Source: a virus. Taken from it: a DNA stretch of 41,059 bases. Below are positions 23,504 to 29,892 of this stretch, piece after piece. The DNA lies in IMG/VR virus record IMGVR_UViG_3300025679_000004, positions 1 through 41,059 of that record; one strand, given 5' to 3'. A model generated the notes under the pieces. It was not told where the DNA came from, did no database searches, and saw nothing but the letters and a program-made list of their open reading frames with translations. The position numbers and the translations under genes are program-made. How positions within the stretch are numbered: position 1 is the first letter of the stretch; every line of letters begins with the position of its first letter.

Positions 23504-25522
23504 ATTTCACAGGCAGGATTAAGAAGCGGAAGTACCACACCAGTTGTTTCATCGATTGAATTTGTAACCAATTCTGGAACGGCAACCACTGATGATGCAG
23601 TAATAAACATCCTCGGTGGTTCGGGAATTACTACAACTGGGTCTGGAAGTACTGTCACCATCTCATCCACTGGAGGAGGAGGAACCGTAACCTCAGTTAC
23701 GGGAACTGCGAACCAAGTTGCCGTAGCTAATCCAACCACTACTCCTGTTATTTCCCTTATTGGACCCTATACTCCTGCAACATATACAGCGCATGGAGTC
23801 CTAATAGGTGAGGGGACGAGTTCTATTGTAACAACAGGTGTTGGGGCTACTGGAACCGTTCTTCAGGGTAATACTGGCGCTGATCCTACTTATTCTACAG
23901 CAACCTACCCATCTACAACGACAGTTAATCAAATTCTCTTCTCTAGCTCTGCTAATGTAGTATCTGGGCTTGCGACTGCTGTCAATGGTCTGTTAATCAC
24001 AAACACGTCTGGAATACCGTCAATCCTAGCGAATGGATCAACGGGACAAGTCCTAACAGCTACTACAGGTTCACCACCTTCTTGGATCAGTCCAGCTACT
24101 TCAGGAACTGTAACATCCGTGTCAGGTACAGCAAATCAAGTCGCTGTAGCTACTGGAACCACTACTCCTGTCATCTCTCTAATCGGTCCCTATACTCCGG
24201 CTACGTTCACTGCGCACGGCGTTCTTATAGGTGCAGGCTCAAGTTCGATTGTAACTACTTCTGTGGGAGCTACAGGCACGGTTCTACAAGGAAATACTGG
24301 GGCTGATCCTACATGGGGAGCTCCTGCCGCATCCTCTATTTCTATCACTGGAAATTCTGGAGGAGCATTAACGGGGAATGCTTTTACTTTTACAGGATCA
24401 ACAACAGGATTAACATTTGCAGGTTCCGGATCTACTGAAACTTTAGGAGGAACTCTAGTCGTAGCAAATGGAGGGACATCAGTAGGATCTTTTACTCCGT
24501 ATATGCCTATTGTTGGAGGCACTACATCAACAGGTGCACTTCAAAGCATCGCTACAGGATCAGCGGGACAAGTCCTTACTTACGTTTCTTCATCAGCATT
24601 ACCAACATGGCAGGCTATCCCAGTGGCAAATCAAAGCTTAACTACAATTTACAATGCGGGCGCTACCTGGACTAAGAATCCACTCACTGTCTACGTAACA
24701 GCGATTATTATTAGCGGTGGTGGTGGTGGAGGATCAGGAGCCCAAGGTTTAACTGCGGCAGCTGGTGGCGGAGGCGGTGGTGGCGGAAGTCCAGTATTAA
24801 TTGCACATCGAGTCCCTGCATCAGCATTCAAAGCGACAGAACTTGTTATAATTGGTTCTGGAGGAGCAGGTGGTTTAGCTGTTTCTGCTACTACTGGAAA
24901 TGTTGGTAATCCTGGAACCAAGTCCTCATTTGGAGGAATTTACGGGGCAGTCGGAACCGCTGGTACTGCTGGATTAACCTCTGGCGCCTCTGGAAACTCT
25001 GCTGCATCAGTCACAGCCCTAGCTTATACATGGGGAAATGCTCCCTCGGGCGCCCTAGCTGGAACCTTAGGTACATCGGGAAATCTCGCCGCCGGTACAA
25101 ACGGAAACACGGTCTTAGCTGTTATAACAGGAACTATTGCTTCATTCGCCGTTCTTCCTGGAGGTGGTGCAGGAGGTGGGGGGGCGAATAGCGCTACAGC
25201 TAGAGCAGGTGGAGTTGGAAGTATATTAGAGGATTCCGGTGGAAACATTGTTATCGCTGGCGGTACTGCTGGATTAGAAACGACCATTATTACTGGAGGC
25301 CAAGGGAATCCTGGAGTTCAGCAGAACGGTTATTTCTTTGGAGGTTCTGGTGGTGGAGGCGGTGGTGGTCAGAAAACTGGTGGATCTGCTGGAACTGGGG
25401 GTCAAGGAGGCCAAGGTGGTGGAGGAGGAGGCGGTGGTGGTGGAAGCTTAGGTGCTACTGTGTCGGGCATCGGCGGCCAAGGTGGTTCGGGACAGGTAAT
25501 CATTATTGAGTGGTTCAACTAG
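23504..25522 (+). CDS. Tail fibre with glycine-rich tip; probable ATT start codon
   Basis: The frame is open from the TAA at 23486 to 25522, but the first ATG/GTG/TTG is far inside (GTG 24119). The residues from 23504 (ISQAGLRSGST) match the start of the next fibre (MSQAGRLNT), so the initiator is most likely ATT at 23504 with AGGTGG upstream, giving 672 residues. A 70-residue module occurs twice (23681-23890, 24104-24313). The last 270 residues are a glycine-rich domain with poly-Gly runs, as in T-even gp38-type adhesin tips, ending GSGQVIIIEWFN. Likely a receptor-binding protein. Confidence 0.7.
   Translation: MSQAGLRSGSTTPVVSSIEFVTNSGTATTDDAVINILGGSGITTTGSGSTVTISSTGGGGTVTSVTGTANQVAVANPTTTPVISLIGPYTPATYTAHGVLIGEGTSSIVTTGVGATGTVLQGNTGADPTYSTATYPSTTTVNQILFSSSANVVSGLATAVNGLLITNTSGIPSILANGSTGQVLTATTGSPPSWISPATSGTVTSVSGTANQVAVATGTTTPVISLIGPYTPATFTAHGVLIGAGSSSIVTTSVGATGTVLQGNTGADPTWGAPAASSISITGNSGGALTGNAFTFTGSTTGLTFAGSGSTETLGGTLVVANGGTSVGSFTPYMPIVGGTTSTGALQSIATGSAGQVLTYVSSSALPTWQAIPVANQSLTTIYNAGATWTKNPLTVYVTAIIISGGGGGGSGAQGLTAAAGGGGGGGGSPVLIAHRVPASAFKATELVIIGSGGAGGLAVSATTGNVGNPGTKSSFGGIYGAVGTAGTAGLTSGASGNSAASVTALAYTWGNAPSGALAGTLGTSGNLAAGTNGNTVLAVITGTIASFAVLPGGGAGGGGANSATARAGGVGSILEDSGGNIVIAGGTAGLETTIITGGQGNPGVQQNGYFFGGSGGGGGGGQKTGGSAGTGGQGGQGGGGGGGGGGSLGATVSGIGGQGGSGQVIIIEWFN
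23681..24313 (+). repeat. Duplicated 210-bp module in the fibre gene
   Basis: Copies at 23681-23890 and 24104-24313 code for GTVTSV-GTANQVAVA-TTTPVISLIGPYTPAT and the following segment to GNTGADPT. DNA has diverged mostly at third codon positions while the protein is nearly unchanged, which points to an old duplication kept by selection. Confidence 0.7.
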
Positions 25523-25573
25523 AAGATTTAAAGATTAACCTATATTCTAAAATAAAAACTATACGAGGAACAT

Positions 25574-27331
25574 ATGTCACAGGCAGGTCGATTAAATACA
25601 GTTGCGGTAACGCCTGGAGATGTGGCAACAGCATATATTACCAATGCGGGAACTGCAGTCCCAGCAGTAAATATACTAAATGTCCTCGGTGGAACAGGAA
25701 TAACGACTAGTGGTGCTGGAAATACGATTACTATTACCAATACTGGTGGTGGCGGCGTTGAAACCTTCAATGTAGATGATGGAGGTTCAGTTACTGGAGG
25801 AACCCTTCAATTATATGGAAATACAGGTTCAGCAAATGCAGGTTCATCTGTAAAGTTTATCGCTTCAAGCGCTACAGAAATCGACCTTCAAACGACCGAT
25901 CTTAATGGGAACACAATGATCGGTGGAGGATCTGGGAATGCCACTATAAGCGGGATCGGTAACACAGCGTTAGGAACCTCGTCAGGGATTGCATTGACCT
26001 CTGGAGGGAACAACACAGCGATTGGGTATACGGCTTTGAACGGATCCCTATCGGACTCTAATAATACTTGCGTAGGTTATAACACGCTAAATTTGACCAA
26101 TGGTGGTGGCGACAATACAGCTATTGGACATATTTCTATGCAGGCAAATATTACCGGAAGCAATAATACCGCCGTTGGATCTGCTACACTTGCAACAGCT
26201 ACAGGAACTGGAAATGTTGCGATAGGATTTTCGAGCGGGATCAATTATGGTGGGTCAGAATCTAACAACACCTTAATAAATGCAGGTGGAACTGGTGCTG
26301 AGAGCAACGTTATCAGAATTGCAGATACTACGGCAATATCTCCAGCCACATCTTGCTTTATAGGAGGCATAAATAATGTAGATTCTTCAGGATTCACATC
26401 TCCATTAGCAGTATTCGTAGACTCGGCGAATGGTCAACTTGGCTTTGGGTCTGGCGGAGGTGGTGGGATTACCACAATTGATGGTGATACAGGTTCTATA
26501 ACCGGATCAACTGTCACAATATTCGCAAACTTAGCAGGAAACAACTGTGGTGCTACAGTCAGTTTTGTTAATTCGGGTACTACGTCTACTTTAAATGTTT
26601 CAGATTTTAATGTTAACACTATTGTTGGTTTAAATTCGGGAAATGCGAATTTAATTGCTGACGGACAGAATAATACTATTTTTGGATCGACAGTTGCAGC
26701 ATTATTAGACAATAGTAGTTTTAATACTTTTATTGGCTCTAATATAAGTACTTCTGCTTCTTCTGCTTCCAATGGGGTATGGATCGGAGACAATGTCGGT
26801 GGAGGGGGAGACAAAAATACTATTATAGGTTCTGCCACAGGCGGTGCTTATGTAGGGACTGAGACAAGTAATGTGCTACTAGGTTATAGAGTCAGTGGCA
26901 TCGCGAATGAATCGAATGTAATCAGGATAGCGGATTCTACAAGTATATCCCCAGCGACAACATGTTTCATTGGTGGGATTTTTGGAGTTACCACATCTGA
27001 TGCTGGTTCATCTACTGCTGTTCTTATTGATAACACGGGAAATTTGGGAACAGTTCCATCATCGATTCGCTTTAAAGAAAACGTCCAGGATATGGGAAAT
27101 GCTAGCGAAATAATTTACAAACTTCGCCCAGTAACATTCAATTATATCAAAGATGCATCTAAGACCATTCAAACTGGATTGATAGCCGAAGAAGTCATGT
27201 CTGTAGACCCTCGACTGGCAGTAATGAACAAAGGGCAGGCAGACAGCGTTAAATATCATGAATTGCCTGCATTACTCTTGAATGAAATCCAGAAACTGAA
27301 TAAAAGAATAGCAACATTGGAGTCAAAATGA
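25574..27331 (+). CDS. Tail fibre with C-terminal peptidase S74 (intramolecular chaperone)
   Basis: This 585-residue protein has the N-terminus MSQAGRLNTVAV, shared with the 23504 fibre. The shaft has YadA-head-like repeats (GNTALG, NNTAIGYTAL, NNTAVGSATL). A 30-residue block, ESNVIRIADTTAISPAT plus CFIGGI, occurs twice. The last 90 residues are a peptidase S74/endosialidase-type chaperone: SSIRFKENV with the catalytic Ser-Lys pair near S496 and K501, then FNYI, TGLIAEEV and a final coiled coil. This domain folds the trimer and cleaves itself off. The stop overlaps the next ATG (ATGA). Confidence 0.88.
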   Translation: MSQAGRLNTVAVTPGDVATAYITNAGTAVPAVNILNVLGGTGITTSGAGNTITITNTGGGGVETFNVDDGGSVTGGTLQLYGNTGSANAGSSVKFIASSATEIDLQTTDLNGNTMIGGGSGNATISGIGNTALGTSSGIALTSGGNNTAIGYTALNGSLSDSNNTCVGYNTLNLTNGGGDNTAIGHISMQANITGSNNTAVGSATLATATGTGNVAIGFSSGINYGGSESNNTLINAGGTGAESNVIRIADTTAISPATSCFIGGINNVDSSGFTSPLAVFVDSANGQLGFGSGGGGGITTIDGDTGSITGSTVTIFANLAGNNCGATVSFVNSGTTSTLNVSDFNVNTIVGLNSGNANLIADGQNNTIFGSTVAALLDNSSFNTFIGSNISTSASSASNGVWIGDNVGGGGDKNTIIGSATGGAYVGTETSNVLLGYRVSGIANESNVIRIADSTSISPATTCFIGGIFGVTTSDAGSSTAVLIDNTGNLGTVPSSIRFKENVQDMGNASEIIYKLRPVTFNYIKDASKTIQTGLIAEEVMSVDPRLAVMNKGQADSVKYHELPALLLNEIQKLNKRIATLESK

Positions 27332-27516
27332 AACACATCCTACCTACAGACACTGTTAACAAAATCCTATCATACCTAGCCTCAAAAGCATTTTCTGAAG
27401 TCTCAAGCTTAATCACAGAGATACAGAGCGTTGCCAAACCATTCGTTGATCCATCTGCACCAGTTGCTCCTGTAATAGCTCCTGTTGCTGAAGTAACACC
27501 AATAATTGAAGAGTAA
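27328..27516 (+). CDS. Small hypothetical protein coupled to fibre genes
   Basis: This 62-residue protein starts with a helical part (LPTDTVNKILSYLASKAFSEV) and ends in a Pro/Val/Ala-rich tail. It overlaps the S74 fibre by ATGA and sits 2 bases before the next fibre. It may be a fibre assembly partner. No domain recognised. Confidence 0.6.
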   Translation: MKHILPTDTVNKILSYLASKAFSEVSSLITEIQSVAKPFVDPSAPVAPVIAPVAEVTPIIEE

Positions 27517-27518
27517 CT

Positions 27519-28832
27519 ATGACAGCCCCAATCGGACAATTCGTTGATACGACCATAGGACGCACGAGTACAAATCCATTTATCACAATGATAAAGGATC
27601 GGCCTCCTACTGGAAATGATGGGATCAACAATGGTCTTCAAGTGGGGCAACGTTGGATTGATATAGAGAATAATAACGACGAATATTTTCTCTTAAGCTT
27701 CATTTCATCTAACGGAGCAGTCCAAGCGAATTGGATCCTTTTGACTCCTGGGGTTGGAACAATCGAAACTCTCGCTGGAAACAGTGGTGGCGCCGTTGGG
27801 CCTGCGATGGATGGAACAATCGACATCGTGGGTGACGGAACGACTGGAGGCCTATTTGTGGGTGATCCTGCGGCAAATAGTCTTACCCTCACACTAAATG
27901 CGATCCCTAATTCAGCATTAGCTCATTCTTCTATTTCTCTAGTGGCGGGAACAGGGATTACAATCTCTTCTTCCCCAGTTTCATTAGGGGGATCAACCAC
28001 CATTTCTGCTGCAAGTTCAACTGTAGTTGAAACTGTGACTGGAAACTCTGGAGGAGCAGTCTCTCCAACTAGTGGAAATATTAACATCGTGGGAGATGGA
28101 ACAACAATAGCGATTGTGGGGAATCCAGGAACTCATACCCTAACCGCATCTCTTATTGGATCAGCTGGACTTTCTTCAGTTAAGACGCAGACTTTTACTA
28201 CTACTGGAACTTACACTCCCACAGCTGGGATGACTCAATGCATTATTGAAGTTGTTGGTGGGGGTGGTGGCGGAGGATCTCTTTTCACAAATGCTTTAGG
28301 ATCTAATTTTTCAGCTGGCGGAGGCGGAGGCGGTGGATATGCTCGCGGACTTTTCAGTGCTGCAACAATTGGGGCTTCTCAAGTTGTTACAATTGGAGCG
28401 GGAGGGGCAGGCGGAGCTGCTGCAGGTGCCAATAATGGAGCCACTGGAGGGACAACATCCGTCGGTTCTTTAATTGGAGCTTCCGGAGGAATAGGAGGTC
28501 AATTTGATCAAAGAGACAGTCCTCCTGCTTTAGGTGGCGGCGGCGGAACTGGAACTGGTGGAGATTTTGTCACAACTGGGACGCCCGGGTTCTGGGGAAT
28601 GACAGTAGGACTTCAACTTCCAATCATATCAGGATTTGGAGGATCTACATTCTTCGGAGGAGGTGCTCCAGGCGTTAGTGTTCTTTCAACAGGACCTACT
28701 TCGGCAGCTGGATTAAATGGTACATCTTATGGCGGCGGAGGAAGTGGAGCTGCTAGTATTGCTGTAATTCCATCAGTTGCTGGGGGAAATGGATTTGCAG
28801 GTATCGTCATCGTAACGGAGTTTGTCGGATGA
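27519..28832 (+). CDS. Tail fibre with glycine-rich C-terminal tip
   Basis: This 437-residue protein has an N-terminal module similar to the 20615 fibre (GLQVGQRWIDIENNN), a short Gly/Thr shaft with two SGNINIVGDGT-like elements, then FTTTGTYTPTAGMTQCIIEV. A 190-residue Gly-rich domain with GGGGGGG blocks follows, ending GFAGIVIVTEFVG. Such domains form poly-glycine II adhesin tips. It overlaps the lipoprotein gene by ATGA. Confidence 0.72.
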   Translation: MTAPIGQFVDTTIGRTSTNPFITMIKDRPPTGNDGINNGLQVGQRWIDIENNNDEYFLLSFISSNGAVQANWILLTPGVGTIETLAGNSGGAVGPAMDGTIDIVGDGTTGGLFVGDPAANSLTLTLNAIPNSALAHSSISLVAGTGITISSSPVSLGGSTTISAASSTVVETVTGNSGGAVSPTSGNINIVGDGTTIAIVGNPGTHTLTASLIGSAGLSSVKTQTFTTTGTYTPTAGMTQCIIEVVGGGGGGGSLFTNALGSNFSAGGGGGGGYARGLFSAATIGASQVVTIGAGGAGGAAAGANNGATGGTTSVGSLIGASGGIGGQFDQRDSPPALGGGGGTGTGGDFVTTGTPGFWGMTVGLQLPIISGFGGSTFFGGGAPGVSVLSTGPTSAAGLNGTSYGGGGSGAASIAVIPSVAGGNGFAGIVIVTEFVG

Positions 28833-29005
28833 AAAAGATAACAAGTTTGTTAATTATTGGCGCATCACTAGGGCTAGGTGGGTGTAATCTTTTTCACCAT
28901 CAAGATGCGTTCGAAATGGAGCGATTGTCTGATGATGTTTTGAATAATAAAAAAGGAGAGGGAATTTCCATCACGATTGTACCAATTCCAGGGCCAGCAA
29001 AATGA
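28829..29005 (+). CDS. Small lipoprotein, possible outer spanin or exclusion protein
   Basis: This 58-residue protein starts at ATG 28829 overlapping the fibre stop. The signal peptide MKKITSLLIIGASLGLGGC has the lipobox L-G-G-C at residues 16-19, so the mature protein has a lipid-modified Cys and about 40 residues ending IPGPAK. Size and Pro at the end resemble Rz1-type outer spanins, but no Rz partner was seen. Superinfection exclusion is an alternative. The stop overlaps the start of the 27-residue peptide gene. Confidence 0.7.
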   Translation: MKKITSLLIIGASLGLGGCNLFHHQDAFEMERLSDDVLNNKKGEGISITIVPIPGPAK

Positions 29006-29085
29006 TCGAAATAATCCTTCTTCTCATCATCCTCGGGATAGCGTGCGCGACGTTAATCCTTCAAATCACTGATCTAAACAAATGA
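29002..29085 (+). CDS. 27-residue single-span membrane peptide
   Basis: MIEIILLLIILGIACATLI, then LQITDLNK: a hydrophobic helix of about 18 residues with a short polar end. It overlaps both neighbours by ATGA (29002-29005 and 29082-29085), the best evidence that it is translated. It could be a very small holin-like or regulatory membrane peptide; this is inference. Confidence 0.55.
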   Translation: MIEIILLLIILGIACATLILQITDLNK

Positions 29086-29282
29086 AAGAGCAAAAGCCAA
29101 AGGGTCAGAACTCATTATCTGCCCGTGGTTGTCAAATTGCTCGAAGAACCGATGTTTGCCCAAGATGCAAAAGAAAATTGACTGTACACAGTTTCCATGT
29201 CCTTTTTAAGGATGTTGTGGAGTGCTATTGTGGTCATGTTTGGATTGCAACGAATCTGGATGTGATTCAACGACTTCTTTAA
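29082..29282 (+). CDS. Zinc-ribbon small protein
   Basis: This 66-residue protein has CPRCKRKL near residue 26 and CYCGHVW near residue 48, forming a typical Cys4 zinc ribbon. It is coupled to the membrane peptide by ATGA and is followed by a terminator-like hairpin. Function unknown. Confidence 0.65.
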   Translation: MKEQKPKGQNSLSARGCQIARRTDVCPRCKRKLTVHSFHVLFKDVVECYCGHVWIATNLDVIQRLL

Positions 29283-29285
29283 ATG

Positions 29286-29316
29286 CCACCCCCGAATCAA
29301 CGAAGGTGGACTTTTC
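29286..29316 (+). terminator. Weak terminator at the end of the fibre operon
   Basis: CCACC (29286-29290) pairs with GGTGG (29305-29309), followed by ACTTTTC. The stem is short and the U-run only four, so it is probably partial. Confidence 0.4.
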
Positions 29317-29429
29317 AAAACTGCTTTATCAATTCTAAGGTGCAAGATATATGAAGTCTTACGTAAAACAGTATGGAATATATTCATGATTTAAAACAAT
29401 TAGTAAACTTTAGTTTAATTAAGAAAGAT

Positions 29430-29492
29430 CGTGGGAGATAGATGTCAACTATCTCTAAGGATATAACCCCCGTGCTCTTACACTATCCCACG
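29430..29492 (+). other. Structured RNA element with 7-bp closing stem
   Basis: CGTGGGA (29430-29436) pairs with TCCCACG (29486-29492). Directly inside lies GATAG-ATGTCAA-CTATC (29437-29453), which can extend to a perfect 7-bp stem GAGATAG/CTATCTC when the outer stem opens. The 7-nt loop resembles an anticodon loop, but D and T arms are missing, so it is not called a tRNA. It may be a regulatory RNA or a protein-binding site. Confidence 0.35.
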
Positions 29493-29563
29493 GTGAAAAA
29501 AGACCTTAGCTGGACGCTACCCCAACCCCTCCGCGATAAACCCACGGCTTGCGCTTACACTAT
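29477..29563 (+). repeat. Two spaced direct repeats (CTTACACTAT)
   Basis: CTTACACTAT occurs at 29477-29486 and 29554-29563, 77 bp apart. Each is preceded by a similar ATA-ACCC-CG-rich stretch, about 24 of 28 positions alike. TACACT could serve as a -10 box, but no -35 is visible. Confidence 0.4.
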
Positions 29564-29577
29564 TGGCCAAATTAAAT

Positions 29578-29604
29578 GCGCCCCTAAATTGGAGAAAGGG
29601 GCGC
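29578..29604. other. Perfect 8-bp GC-rich hairpin
   Basis: GCGCCCCT (29578-29585) and AGGGGCGC (29597-29604) frame an 11-nt loop. On the minus strand it is followed by ATTTAATTT, which could act as a weak terminator; on the plus strand no U-run follows directly. Confidence 0.45.
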
Positions 29605-29713
29605 CAAACATAGGATGACTTTTTACTAAGGTGTCCGCAAAGCTCAAGTTGCGTACGTTCCTGATCTTAGGATATTGGTGAGATTTTCAGCAAGAGGTAG
29701 ACTTTATTTCGAT

Positions 29714-29741
29714 TTGACGGTAGGTTGGAGACTCGTAACAA
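29714..29741 (+). promoter_or_regulatory. Promoter candidate for the replication-initiator transcript
   Basis: TTGACG (29714-29719), 16-bp spacer, TAACAA (29736-29741). The -35 box is good, the -10 box poor. A start near 29748 would place target hairpin 29753-29769 at the very 5' end of the mRNA. Confidence 0.3.
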
Positions 29742-29770
29742 AAAAAATGAGCCTCGGATGTGCGCCGAGA
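29740..29770 (-). terminator. Minus-strand terminator of the antisense RNA
   Basis: Read on the minus strand, GTCTCGG (29771-29765) pairs with CCGAGGC (29757-29751) as 7 bp with one G-U pair, around the loop CGCACAT, followed by TCA and eight Ts (29747-29740). This is a good intrinsic terminator, and no minus-strand protein gene lies upstream of it. Confidence 0.6.
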
Positions 29771-29795
29771 CCCAAAGGATGCAATATGAATATGC
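29740..29795 (-). ncRNA. Putative antisense RNA controlling the replication initiator
   Basis: A minus-strand promoter (29801-29828) and the terminator at 29740-29771 would yield an RNA of about 55 nt starting near 29794. It is fully complementary to the leader hairpin 29753-29769, the leader Shine-Dalgarno (29774-29779) and the leader start codon (29786). Its own hairpin exposes loop CGCACAT, complementary to the 7-nt target loop ATGTGCG, so kissing-loop contact is possible. Plasmid copy-number RNAs (CopA, Inc RNA, RNAI) are built in this way. Confidence 0.5.
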
Positions 29796-29833
29796 GTCCA
29801 ATTCTAACAGGTAGTGAATTAATCACAATCTGA
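29786..29833 (+). CDS. 15-residue leader peptide upstream of the replication initiator
   Basis: MNMRPILTGSELITI, with AAAGGA 6 bases ahead of the ATG. It ends 59 bases before the initiator start, inside the structured leader. A translating ribosome stopping at 29831-29833 would cover sequence up to about 29848 and could change the fold that hides the initiator ribosome site, like RepY/Tap peptides of plasmids. The amino-acid sequence itself has no known function. Confidence 0.45.
   Translation: MNMRPILTGSELITI
29801..29828 (-). promoter_or_regulatory. Minus-strand promoter of the antisense RNA
   Basis: On the minus strand: TTGTGA (29828-29823), 16-bp spacer, TAGAAT (29806-29801) preceded by TGT, an extended -10. 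The start would be near 29794, opposite the leader ORF. Confidence 0.5.
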
Positions 29834-29892
29834 AAGAATTACTTGGCAGTCTCCGGCGCACTTTCCCTGGCTCTTAATCACAGGGAAAATCT

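Larger units (their letters stand above)
29753..29888 (+). promoter_or_regulatory. Leader RNA with target hairpin, pseudoknot option and buried ribosome site
   Basis: Hairpin A is CTCGG (29753-29757)/CCGAG (29765-29769) with loop ATGTGCG. Hairpin C is TTTCCCTG (29862-29869)/CAGGGAAA (29881-29888), a perfect 8-bp stem that contains the AGGGAAA ribosome site of the gene at 29893. CGGCGCAC (29854-29861), immediately before hairpin C, is complementary to GTGCGCCG (29760-29767), that is, to the loop and 3' arm of hairpin A. Loop A could therefore form a pseudoknot next to the ribosome site, as in IncB/IncI-alpha plasmid rep leaders. The 15-codon ORF lies between. Confidence 0.5.
29283..29892. other. 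610-bp non-coding control region before the early genes
   Basis: No protein gene other than a 15-codon leader is seen. From left to right it holds a weak terminator, a hairpin with a long-range stem (29430-29492), two related direct repeats with CTTACACTAT (29477-29486 and 29554-29563), and an 8-bp GC hairpin (29578-29604). Further right are a plus-strand promoter candidate (29714-29741), a minus-strand antisense RNA unit (29740-29828) and the initiator leader with its buried ribosome site. It separates late and early genes and is the likely main early control region. Confidence 0.6.

Noticed and set aside
29430-29492. tRNA-Asp-like reading (loop ATGTCAA with T33 and GTC)
   Set aside because: No D or T arm and no GTTCRA loop; kept only as a structured element.
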